A stretch of DNA of 53,943 nucleotides, from NCBI GenBank assembly GCA_024640845.1, contig JAHEEE010000020.1, forward strand, positions 1-53,943, in the 5' to 3' direction. Below are positions 45,056 through 53,943 of this stretch, in pieces (within the stretch, counting starts at the first letter, position 1; each line of letters opens with the position of its first letter). Position numbers and translations under genes: made by a program. Under the pieces are notes generated by a model, which saw nothing but the letters and a program-made list of their open reading frames with translations, did not search any database and was not told the origin of the DNA. This DNA comes from Myxococcales bacterium (GTDB lineage: Bacteria > Myxococcota_A > Polyangia > Polyangiales > Houyiibacteriaceae).

Positions 45056-47038
45056 ATGGACACGGCAGAGCAGCGTCGTCGTATGGTGGAACGGCACGTG
45101 GAGGCCCGGGGCGTCCACCATGCGGGGGTGCTCAAGGCGATGCGTCACGTGCCGCGCGAAGCGTTTCTCCCCGCACATCTCGCGGAGTTCGCCTACGAAG
45201 ACACGCCGCTTCCAATCGAAGAAGGGCAAACCATCTCGCAGCCTTTCATCGTTGCCGCCATGGCCGAGGCGCTCGAGCTCGGCCCCGAGGACCGGGTGTT
45301 GGAGATCGGGACAGGCTCCGGCTACGCAGCGGCGGTCCTTGGTGAAGTGGCCCGTGAGGTCTACACCGTCGAGCGCCATCGCTCGCTCGCCGAGCAAGCC
45401 GAGAGCAGGCTCAAGTCGCTCGGATACCGCAACGTGCACGTTCTATGTGGGGACGGGACCCTCGGGTGGCCGGAACAAGCGCCCTTCGATGCTATTTTGG
45501 TTTCCGCTGGGGGGCCCAACGTACCGAGTCTCCTTCTCGAGCAGCTCGCCCCCGGAGGCCGAATCGTCATTCCAGTGGGAAGCGACTTGCGAGACCAGCG
45601 CCTACTTCGGGTGACCAAGAAGCCAGACGGCACCACGAGCACCGAAGACCTCGGCGGCGTTCGCTTCGTGCCACTCATCGGCGCCGGCGGGTTTCCGGAG
45701 GGTGTTGGTGCGCCCAAGCCGACGACTCCTGCAGGACCGGCGTCCCCCATTGCGCATCTGATTCGAGAGGCCTGTCAGCCGATCACCGGCATCGATGACC
45801 TCGATCTCGGTCCGCTGCTCGATCAGATCGGCGATGCGCGGGTCGTGCTTCTCGGCGAGGCGACGCACGGGACTTCGGAATTCTATCGCATGAGGACCCG
45901 CATCACGGCCGAGCTCGTGATGCGGCGCGGCTTCAACATGGTCGCGATCGAAGGAGACTGGCCAGACGCAGCCCGAGTCGATCACCACGTTCGTGGCTTG
46001 AAGTTTCCGCTTCGCGACGATCTGACATTCACTCGCTTCCCTGCTTGGATGTGGCGTAATCGAGAGGTCGTCGAGCTGATCACTTGGCTCAAGTCACACA
46101 ACGAGGTGGTGGAAGATCCACGACGCCGCGTCGGATTTCATGGTCTCGACCTCTACAGCCTCTACAAATCGCTCGATGCGGTTCTTCACTATCTGGACGA
46201 TGTCGATCCCAAAGCCGCGAAGATCGCGAGGGAGCGCTACGCTTGTCTTTCGCCGTGGGAGCGCGACCCTGCGCTTTATGGGCGCGCCGCGATCACGGAG
46301 GGCTACGCGCGGTGTGAACGCCCCGTGGTCGACGTTCTTCGCGATCTCTTGGAGCATCGGCTCGACTACGCGAAGGCGGATGGCGATCGGTTCTTCGACG
46401 CAGCCTCCAACGCCCACTTGGTGGCTGCCGCCGAAGAGTACTATCGCGTGATGTACTACGGAGGCCCGGCTTCTTGGAATCTCCGCGACCAACACATGTT
46501 TGACACGCTCGAGCGGCTGCTCTCGTTTCGTGGACCCGACTCCAAGGCGGTCGTTTGGGCTCACAACTCGCATGTGGGCGATGCGCGTGCGACCGAAATG
46601 GGTGCCGCGCGCGGCGAGCACAACATCGGCCAATTGTGCCGCCAGGCGTTTGGTGATGAGGCCTTCTCCATCGGGTTCGGAACTCACACGGGCACGGTGG
46701 CTGCTGCAACCGACTGGGATGGTCCCATGCAAATCAAGAGAGTGAGACCCTCCCATCCGGCGAGTTACGAGCGCCTCTGCCACGATGCGGGCGTTGCGGC
46801 ATTTCTGCTCGCTCTTCGGTATCCTGCGCGCGACTCCGTGCGCGAAGAGCTGGGGTCTCCTCGGCTAGAGCGGGCCATCGGCGTAATCTATCGACCAGAA
46901 ACCGAGCTTCAGAGCCATTACTTTCAGGCTGCCTTGCCTTGGCAGTTCGACGCGTACGTTTGGTTCAACGAGACCCGCGCGGTAGAGGCGTTGGAGCTCG
47001 ACGTCGCACGTGCCGAGATCCCGCATGTCTACGGATGA
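45056..47038 (+). CDS. Fusion of protein-L-isoaspartate O-methyltransferase and erythromycin-esterase-like domain
   Basis: 660 residues. Residues 1-~215 are Pcm: GQTISQPFIVAAMAEAL, SAM motif VLEIGTGSGYAAAVL (~81-95), ILVSAGGPNVP and GRIVIPVG. It should repair isoaspartyl residues in aged proteins. After a Pro-rich linker, residues ~230-655 are an EreA/DUF-type esterase domain: LLGEATHGTSEFYRMR, IEGDWPDA, VVWAHNSHVGDA and SIGFGTHTGTVAA, with the catalytic His and Glu in place. The same fusion exists in other bacteria. The esterase substrate is unknown; true erythromycin resistance is not implied. Six bases after hsp20. Confidence 0.9.
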   Translation: MDTAEQRRRMVERHVEARGVHHAGVLKAMRHVPREAFLPAHLAEFAYEDTPLPIEEGQTISQPFIVAAMAEALELGPEDRVLEIGTGSGYAAAVLGEVAREVYTVERHRSLAEQAESRLKSLGYRNVHVLCGDGTLGWPEQAPFDAILVSAGGPNVPSLLLEQLAPGGRIVIPVGSDLRDQRLLRVTKKPDGTTSTEDLGGVRFVPLIGAGGFPEGVGAPKPTTPAGPASPIAHLIREACQPITGIDDLDLGPLLDQIGDARVVLLGEATHGTSEFYRMRTRITAELVMRRGFNMVAIEGDWPDAARVDHHVRGLKFPLRDDLTFTRFPAWMWRNREVVELITWLKSHNEVVEDPRRRVGFHGLDLYSLYKSLDAVLHYLDDVDPKAAKIARERYACLSPWERDPALYGRAAITEGYARCERPVVDVLRDLLEHRLDYAKADGDRFFDAASNAHLVAAAEEYYRVMYYGGPASWNLRDQHMFDTLERLLSFRGPDSKAVVWAHNSHVGDARATEMGAARGEHNIGQLCRQAFGDEAFSIGFGTHTGTVAAATDWDGPMQIKRVRPSHPASYERLCHDAGVAAFLLALRYPARDSVREELGSPRLERAIGVIYRPETELQSHYFQAALPWQFDAYVWFNETRAVEALELDVARAEIPHVYG

Positions 47039-47062
47039 AGCGCATCTACGAGAGGAAGTGTC

Positions 47063-47206
47063 ATGCCAAAGCAAACAGAGAAAGATGAGCCTACGCTGGA
47101 TCAGGAAGTGGCCCATCTCAAGAAGCGGGTCGAGGCGCTCGAGGCACGCGTCACCGAGCTCGAAAAGGAGCTTCGAGAAACACAGGAGGCCGCCTTGGCG
47201 GACTAG
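47063..47206 (+). CDS. Small coiled-coil protein (47 residues)
   Basis: A short gene with AGAGGAAG upstream of its ATG, 24 bases after the Pcm fusion. The product begins MPKQTEKDEP and then has continuous heptads of Leu/Val (VAHLKKRVEALEARVTEL), i.e. a leucine-zipper-like coiled coil with alternating Lys/Arg and Glu. It most resembles tiny SlyX-like or zipper proteins. Likely third member of the hsp20 transcript; function unknown. Confidence 0.6.
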   Translation: MPKQTEKDEPTLDQEVAHLKKRVEALEARVTELEKELRETQEAALAD

Positions 47207-47969
47207 CGCGCGATCAATAGGTAAAAGCCTCGTGGTGCGGCGGGGCGTGCATGGATGCGTTGAGAGCGCAAGATCTGCGCGTCGTTTTGATCTCTCGCAG
47301 CGATTGCGGGTGCGGCGACTCCGAGGATTGACCGGTCGGCAAACGCGACTGGCGACCTTGCGACAATCTCGAAACCTGCTGGTCAGGTGGGCGCCGCGGG
47401 CTTGGTGTCCGCGATACGGACCCTCTTGCGCAGAGGCGGTTGCGCCCAGGCCTGGGTGTCGCCCTACCGGCACGACTCCATCGCATTTCTGATCGACGCC
47501 GTGAGCACGCCGCATTGGAGCGGTTGCTTCGATGGATGGCAAGCACCGAAGTCGGAAAGAGCGTTTGCTCGGCGGCTCACGTTCACGCTGTCGAGATCGA
47601 TGGTGCATTTCGATGGCAGGGGCATGGACCCGAAGGTGCGGCTGACGGCTGCGGGGTAGGTTCCATGGTCGAGCGTTAGTTTGAGCTCGACGGGTGCAGG
47701 CCTAACGACAGATGGACTGATCGGCGCCATCGTCTCGGGCATCGCGAGAAGCGACAGCGAAACGGCCCGGGCGACGGCACCAAGGCACCGCACCGCACGC
47801 CGCGTGAAATGGGATCCTGGAGCCTCCCGACTCGTGTTCTGAGAGCCAACTAAGAACGAACGCCCTCTTTGCGCAATTCGGCTCTCTGCTGTCCGGCCGG
47901 GTTTCCCAAGAGCGGTACTCCGGTGCGATCATTCGCCCGGCTCTTGGCTGGAACTCCGAGGAGGAAGCT
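47207..47969. other. 763-base region with no confident gene
   Basis: No family is recognised in any frame. The best candidate is a minus-strand frame 47464-47793 (109 codons, GTG start), with a signal-peptide-like N-terminus (VARAVSLSLLAMPETMA) and a strand-like ELKLTLDHGTYPA; it lacks a ribosome binding site. An inverted repeat GAGAGCC/GGCTCTC (47841-47847 and 47880-47886) precedes the aquaporin remnant. The region looks decayed. Confidence 0.4.
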
Positions 47970-48071
47970 ATGGCCCTAGGCAACGAGGTTGCGGCTGAGT
48001 TCATCGGTACGTGCTGGCTCGTGTTTGGCGGCTGCGGCAGCGCGGCGCTCGCGGCGGGCAACGCCGATTGA
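47970..48071 (+). pseudogene. Aquaporin (AqpZ-like) 5' remnant
   Basis: Starts with ATG after a strong GAGGAGGAAGCT and encodes 33 residues: EVAAEFIGTCWLVFGGCGSAA is the first transmembrane helix of AqpZ (AEFIGTFWLVFGGCGSA). The frame then stops at 48069-48071, and no later aquaporin helix or NPA box is found downstream in any frame. The gene is a truncated remnant that still has a working-looking translation start. Confidence 0.85.
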
Positions 48072-48100
48072 GTCAGCAGATCGTGTGCGCCGCCGAGTTG

Positions 48101-48514
48101 CTAGTGGACTACGATTCCACCTGCGCCGCCTGCACCGCCCGTGCCGCCGCAGCTGTCCGCCGGTGCGTCGAAGCGTTCGCCATAGCCTGGGCCGTCACCG
48201 CTCGCATTGTTGCCTGCCTCCACCCAGGCGCCGGTGATCTCTTTGTCACCCGCGCCGAACGTTCCGTAGTGGCCTTTGAGGCCGTCGTACTTGTAGACCT
48301 CAGCATCAGCGAATTCCAAGACGACGTTGGAGAGCTGTTTGCACGAAACTACGTGGAGCGCATGGCATTCGAAACGCCAAGCGGCGGGTGCCGTGGGTCC
48401 GCCGCTCGAGCAGTCCAACATGCAACCCTCGCCATCGCCGTCGCCTCCAGTCGGACACGCGACGAGCGAAACGAGGCTGAGCATTGAACTGATGTTCAGT
48501 TTCTGACGAATCAT
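48101..48514 (-). CDS. Small secreted lipoprotein, unknown function
   Basis: 137 residues. Signal peptide MIRQKLNISSMLSLVSLVAC has a lipobox-like LVAC. The mature part has four or five cysteines (CMLDCSS, FECHALHVVSC, DSCGG) and a Gly-rich end (GGTGGAGGAGG), a style common in myxobacterial exported proteins. No domain recognised. It lies next to the aquaporin remnant on the opposite strand. Confidence 0.5.
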   Translation of the reverse strand: MIRQKLNISSMLSLVSLVACPTGGDGDGEGCMLDCSSGGPTAPAAWRFECHALHVVSCKQLSNVVLEFADAEVYKYDGLKGHYGTFGAGDKEITGAWVEAGNNASGDGPGYGERFDAPADSCGGTGGAGGAGGIVVH

Positions 48515-48800
48515 GCCGTGGAGGTTAGGCGCAACACTCGACTGAGAGAAGCGACGCCAGCGACGTTCTGCGGTTCATTTGAGTCAGCTCACAACTCGAG
48601 ACAAGAACGCAGCGTTGCAGCGTGGGTGCAGCAAGCTTGCTCGGCGCAAAAACCGTTCGCTCATCATGCAGCTCGCGCAAGCTTTGCACGAGCTGTAACG
48701 CGTTGTCGCTGCGCGGCTCAAGTTGTCATTTTCTTGGTTACAGATGTCGACTTTTGTGGTTTTGATCGCGTTGGCCCGTTGGAAAGTCGAGGGAGGTGTC

Positions 48801-50993
48801 ATGTCGAAGAAGAGCCGCAATCGAAAACCCGAGCGCCCGCACCTAGCATCATTTTCAAGCGTCGATCGACGAAGCTTCTTGAAGATCACGGGAGCTGCAG
48901 GCGTGAGCGCCACTATCCCGTTTGCAGCGTGGAACAATCGTGCGCGCGCCATCGTCCTCGCGCCAGGGCTTTCCGATCCGGCGATTCAACCAAAGTTCAC
49001 CTCGGCGCAAATCGTCCCCAACGCGCTCGACCCGGGTTTCATCTACAACCTCAAGGGCAACAAGATCAAAGTCGCCGTTGGACAGTCGGTCCAAATGACC
49101 GGCTTGGTTGAAACGCTTGCCGACGGTAGCGCCGGTGCGCCCGTGCCGACTACGGTCTGGGGCTACGGTGACAATCAATTCTATACCTGGCCCGGCCGAA
49201 CGTTCGAGGCGCGCAGCGGCGTGCCCATCGAAGTGAAGTGGGAGAACCGCCTCATCGATGCGCTCGGCGCACCTCTCCCCATGCCCGTTACGAGCTTCGG
49301 TCGATCGGTGATCGACACGAGCCTGCACTGGGCGTACAGCCTGCAGGGCTACGAGGCATTTTCAGCCGCGGCGGACGGCGTGCCGATCGTTCCCCATGTG
49401 CATGGTGGGCATACGGACGACATCTTCGACGGCAACCCCGAATACTTCTTCAGCCCCGGCTACGCGATCCGCGGCCCCAAGTGGGTGGAGAAGAAGTACA
49501 TCTACAAAAACGATCAGCCCGCCGGCACCGTTTGGTACCACGACCATGCGCTCGGTATCACTCGGCTCAATGTCTATGCGGGGATGGCAGGCTTCTTCAT
49601 CATCCGGGATGACATGGATACGGGACGACCCGACAACCCGCTCGGTCTGCCCGCCTATCCGTATGAGGCAGCGTTCGCGATCCAGGACCGCATGTTCCAC
49701 GCCGACGGAAGCCTTTTCTACCCGGCGTATCCGGGCGATCCCTTCTACGACGACTTCATCACCGGCGAAGGCGCAGTGCTTCCCACGTCGCAGTTCCCTG
49801 GCGGCGGCCCCACGGGGCTAGCGGAGTTCTTCGGCGATCACATGCTCGTCAACGGAATCATCTGGCCCAAGATGGACGTCGAGCCGCGCAACTATCGGCT
49901 TCGATTCCTCAACGGCTGTGACAGCCGTTTCTTGGTCGTGCGCTTCCGCGCGGTATCCGCGGGCGAGACCACACTCGCAAACGCGGGAGCGCCGCTTCAG
50001 TTCCAAGTCATCGGCAGCGATCAGGGCTTGGCCTCGCAGGCGACTGCCGTCGACACGCTCGTCATGGAGACCGGCTCTCGATACGATCTGATCTTCGACT
50101 TCTCGGGGCTTCAAGGTCAGCGCATCATCATGGAGAACATCGCTGGCGACACGCCGTTCGGCTTCTCGTTCGGAGACGATCTGGACCCCGTCGAGGACGT
50201 CTTCGAGAACCGACAGACCGACCGTGTCATGGCCTTCGACGTCGGGGGCGGCCCCTCGGTGATGGATGGATTCAATGCGGCGCTCATCAACCAGTACGCC
50301 GTGAACGCAAACGAAGTCGACCGCGTTCGAAAGGTCGCCTTGTTCGAGGGCACGGACGAGTATGGACGTCTCCAGCCATTGCTCGGCACTGCAGAGCCGG
50401 CGACCGACTACCTCGGCAACCCGGTCAACTGGCCCAACACGCCTGCCTATGTGAATGCAGGCCTCGTCGGCCAGATGGACGGCAGCATCGCCTGGCACAG
50501 CCCGACCACCGAAAACCCAGCCCTCGAATCCACCGAAGAATGGCATGTCGCGAACGTCACCGGCGATGCACACCCCGTGCATTTGCATCTGGTGCATTTC
50601 GACGTTCTCGGTCGACACGCGATCGTCTGGGACAGCGCAACGAACGAAGACGACCGCGTCCTCGATCCCGAAGGCCTCACAACGCCTGCGCCGAATGGCG
50701 ACGGAACCTATTTGGTGACGCAGCCCGTGGTCCAGCACAACGGCCTGCTCGGCAGTGGCTTTCGCATCGTCAATCTAACGTACGATGAGAACGCAACCGT
50801 CGATCCGAACGATGGAGCCGCCGGGCCCTACGTAGAGAACGCCCCGAAGGACATGGTCGCCGCCCTTCCCGGCCAAGTCACTCGCATCAAAGCGACCTTC
50901 GACAAGCCTGGGCGCTATGTCTGGCACTGTCACATCTTGTCCCACGAGGACCACGAGATGATGCGCGTGCTGCACGTGGGCCCGGGCGCCTGA
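48801..50993 (+). CDS. Tat-exported multicopper oxidase
   Basis: 730 residues. The Tat signal has RRSFLK (23-28) followed by a hydrophobic stretch. Copper ligands are in HVHGGH, WYHDHALGITRLNVYAG (type 2/3 sites), HPVHLHLVHFDVLG (type 1 and 3) and the C-terminal HCHILSHEDHEMM, with Cys and an axial Met. The layout resembles CotA/bilirubin-oxidase-type laccases, with an insert region in domain 2. Oxidises phenols, bilirubin-like compounds or metals; substrate unknown. Start at 48801 has GAGGGAGG upstream. The 286 bases upstream hold no gene. Confidence 0.9.
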   Translation: MSKKSRNRKPERPHLASFSSVDRRSFLKITGAAGVSATIPFAAWNNRARAIVLAPGLSDPAIQPKFTSAQIVPNALDPGFIYNLKGNKIKVAVGQSVQMTGLVETLADGSAGAPVPTTVWGYGDNQFYTWPGRTFEARSGVPIEVKWENRLIDALGAPLPMPVTSFGRSVIDTSLHWAYSLQGYEAFSAAADGVPIVPHVHGGHTDDIFDGNPEYFFSPGYAIRGPKWVEKKYIYKNDQPAGTVWYHDHALGITRLNVYAGMAGFFIIRDDMDTGRPDNPLGLPAYPYEAAFAIQDRMFHADGSLFYPAYPGDPFYDDFITGEGAVLPTSQFPGGGPTGLAEFFGDHMLVNGIIWPKMDVEPRNYRLRFLNGCDSRFLVVRFRAVSAGETTLANAGAPLQFQVIGSDQGLASQATAVDTLVMETGSRYDLIFDFSGLQGQRIIMENIAGDTPFGFSFGDDLDPVEDVFENRQTDRVMAFDVGGGPSVMDGFNAALINQYAVNANEVDRVRKVALFEGTDEYGRLQPLLGTAEPATDYLGNPVNWPNTPAYVNAGLVGQMDGSIAWHSPTTENPALESTEEWHVANVTGDAHPVHLHLVHFDVLGRHAIVWDSATNEDDRVLDPEGLTTPAPNGDGTYLVTQPVVQHNGLLGSGFRIVNLTYDENATVDPNDGAAGPYVENAPKDMVAALPGQVTRIKATFDKPGRYVWHCHILSHEDHEMMRVLHVGPGA

Positions 50994-51071
50994 TGTACGT
51001 AGTCAGAAAGCTGCTGCGGAAGAACCCGCCAAGCCCCGAGCGGCGCGAACGGAGACTTCCGGGCGCTGAGA

Positions 51072-51460
51072 CTAGTTGATGCGCAAGAAGAGAAACCGGC
51101 TGCGGTTCGAGATCGCTCCACCGAGCTCGCCGTGCACGGAGGTCGTCGCGGAGAACCCGGCGCCGCCTTCGGCGCGCGCGATTTCGCGGCCATCGGAGAG
51201 TGACAAGGCGAGCAGCGAACCCTGGGTTTCGCCATAGATGACCGCCCCGTCTCCGTCACGATGGGCGGGGTCGGCACACCGCGTTCGGGTGCCTTCTCCC
51301 ACTGCACTTCACGGGTGCGCAGTTCCATCAACGAGATGCCGCGGCGTGCCGAGGAGATGGCCAGCATGCGCCCCGCAGCCGCCAGACCCGTGAAACTCAA
51401 TCCAACCAGGGCGCCACGACGGCTGCAACAGCCCGAAGCCACAACCCAATCGCCCTTGCC
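51072..51460 (-). pseudogene. Frameshifted, truncated PQQ/beta-propeller protein remnant
   Basis: Two minus-strand frames join into one propeller-like sequence. Upstream: GDWVVASGCCSRRGALVGLS ... VQWEKAPERGVPTPPIV. Downstream: DGDGAVIYGETQGSLLALSLSDGREI ... NRSRFLFLRIN, then a stop. The switch is a one-base shift near 51250. The repeat at 51445-51506 cuts off the 5' part. It resembles the last blades of a BamB/PQQ-like protein; a sequencing error could explain the shift but not the truncation. Confidence 0.55.
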
Positions 51461-51506
51461 CCAATTAGAAAAGGGGCGCCCCGGCACGGGACGCCCCTTT
51501 TGGAAG
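51445..51506. repeat. Terminator-containing dispersed repeat, copy 1
   Basis: Runs from CCCAATCGC to TTTTGGAAG. The core 51469-51501 is a strong hairpin with 10-bp outer arms (AAAAGGGGCG/CGCCCCTTTT), one mismatch and an inner CCCG/CGGG, with T-runs both ways: a bidirectional Rho-independent terminator. A second copy is at 53791-53849 in the same orientation. Confidence 0.85.
51469..51501. terminator. Bidirectional Rho-independent terminator
   Basis: AAAAGGGGCG pairs with CGCCCCTTTT, and CCCG with CGGG inside. It could end both the remnant or multicopper oxidase transcript and the beta-helix gene (stop at 51623). Confidence 0.75.
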
Positions 51507-51622
51507 GCGGCATTCAGAAGCGATAAGCCACCCGGCTTCGGCGCGGCCTATCGCCCTCGACATTGAGTGTCGCATGGCCAGGCGGCGCTTGTACGGTGCG
51601 CGTCGCTTGGCACGGTTTCAGC

Positions 51623-53515
<1,893 letters not shown>

Positions 53516-53790
53516 GATCCCTCCGCTGCGCAGGGGGTAGCGGGTCGGGGGCTGCTTGCCGACGATCCATCTGCGCGGGCCAATCCAGTACCACGGCCTG
53601 GCTGATACGATCAATGGCCAAATTCGGGCGCTCGCGAACGAAGCTGGCCTCGCCAGAGCGTTACTGCCAGTTGGTTGTGGCGCTTTCGCCAGCCGCGCCG
53701 TCGGCGCCGCTGCCGAGCGTAGGAAGAACAAACGCCCTGTCCGCGTGGCGTCCCAGGCGACGTAACAAGTTACTCCTGCGCGATTAGGCA

Positions 53791-53849
53791 CCCAATCGCG
53801 GAACCAATTAGAAAAGGGGCGACCCGGCACGGGACGCCCCTTTTGGAAG
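53791..53849. repeat. Terminator-containing dispersed repeat, copy 2
   Basis: Matches copy 1 from CCCAATCGC to TTTTGGAAG except for a shorter spacer (GGAA for CCTTGCC) and a substitution in the stem (GA for GC). Same orientation as copy 1. The two copies bracket the beta-helix gene. Confidence 0.85.
53812..53844. terminator. Bidirectional Rho-independent terminator
   Basis: AAAAGGGGCG pairs with CGCCCCTTTT around CCCGGCACGGG. It separates the beta-helix gene from whatever lies to the right of the window. Confidence 0.7.
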
Positions 53850-53857
53850 TTCGCTAG

Positions 53858-53911
53858 CCACGCGACGATTGCTCGTCGCGTGGTTGTGTGTGCGCGAATA
53901 CGTCGCGCACA
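53858..53911. repeat. Two tandem perfect hairpins
   Basis: 53858-53883: an 11-bp stem (CCACGCGACGA/TCGTCGCGTGG) with a 4-base loop. 53889-53911: a 9-bp stem (TGTGCGCGA/TCGCGCACA) with a 5-base loop. They follow directly on the terminator hairpin and could be part of a structured RNA or protein-binding site. Confidence 0.65.
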
Positions 53912-53943
53912 TCACGACCGCCTTTGTCTGGATTTCGAGCTCG

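Larger units (their letters stand above)
53516..53943. other. Upstream region of the beta-helix gene with several hairpins
   Basis: No gene recognised. A minus-strand frame continues 105 codons upstream from the beta-helix start to a GTG at 53830 inside the terminator repeat, but that part has no domain and no ribosome binding site and is probably not translated. The region holds hairpins at 53779-53800 (CGCGATT/AATCGCG), 53812-53844, 53858-53883 and 53889-53911. Confidence 0.6.

Noticed and set aside
45056-47038. Macrolide resistance by the erythromycin-esterase-like domain
   Set aside because: The domain is fused to Pcm and in a stress operon; such chromosomal Ere-like domains are widespread without resistance.
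53516-53830. N-terminal extension of the beta-helix protein to a GTG inside the terminator repeat
   Set aside because: The extension would precede a proper signal peptide, begins in a terminator stem, and lacks a ribosome binding site, whereas the ATG at 53515 has GGAGGG.

Overview
The window looks like a chromosomal piece of an uncultured, high-GC member of the Myxococcota (formerly Deltaproteobacteria). This rests on the GC-rich codon use, a J-domain/TPR protein paired with a DnaK paralogue, Gly-rich secreted lipoproteins, and a sterol-modifying gene pair. Sterol synthesis in bacteria is best known from myxobacteria and a few other groups. No tRNA, rRNA, CRISPR array or intact insertion sequence was seen.

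Region by region. (1) 1-10264: a phosphoesterase that enters the window without its start, a CorC/HlyC-type membrane protein, and an arginine cluster (argB-argD-argF ... argG, minus strand) interrupted by a three-gene chaperone module (J-domain/TPR protein, DnaK paralogue, small helper). (2) 10421-12507, plus strand: a sterol C-24 methyltransferase translationally coupled to a Rieske oxygenase of the DAF-36/Neverland type. This is the most unusual locus here. (3) 12837-20442, minus strand: the conserved housekeeping run dprA-topA-trmFO-xerC-hslV-hslU. (4) 20503-22417: small membrane, lipoprotein and cyclic-nucleotide-binding proteins. (5) 22558-27702: a Rex repressor followed by a complete group 3b NAD(P)-linked NiFe hydrogenase (beta-gamma-delta-alpha order) and its maturation protease. 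A divergent control region carries an FNR-like box and a perfect palindrome. (6) 27795-36634: GST, a phosphoesterase, a TerB-like protein, an SDR, a large fused acyl-ACP-reductase-like enzyme, a photolyase, a Rieske ferredoxin and a sirtuin.

(7) 36743-44081, minus strand: an operon DUF4856 lipoprotein - imelysin - vitamin-K-carboxylase-like membrane enzyme - TonB-dependent receptor - TonB. Fur-like boxes lie at both its head and its last gene, so this is very probably an iron-responsive uptake system. (8) 44600-47206: Hsp20, a Pcm/erythromycin-esterase fusion and a 47-residue coiled coil, a stress/protein-repair group. (9) 47207-53943: a decayed region with a 33-codon aquaporin remnant, a lipoprotein, a Tat-exported multicopper oxidase, a frameshifted beta-propeller remnant, and a secreted di-haem beta-helix protein bracketed by two direct copies of a ~60-bp terminator-containing repeat.

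All functional calls come from reading motifs by eye. No database search or structure prediction was run.
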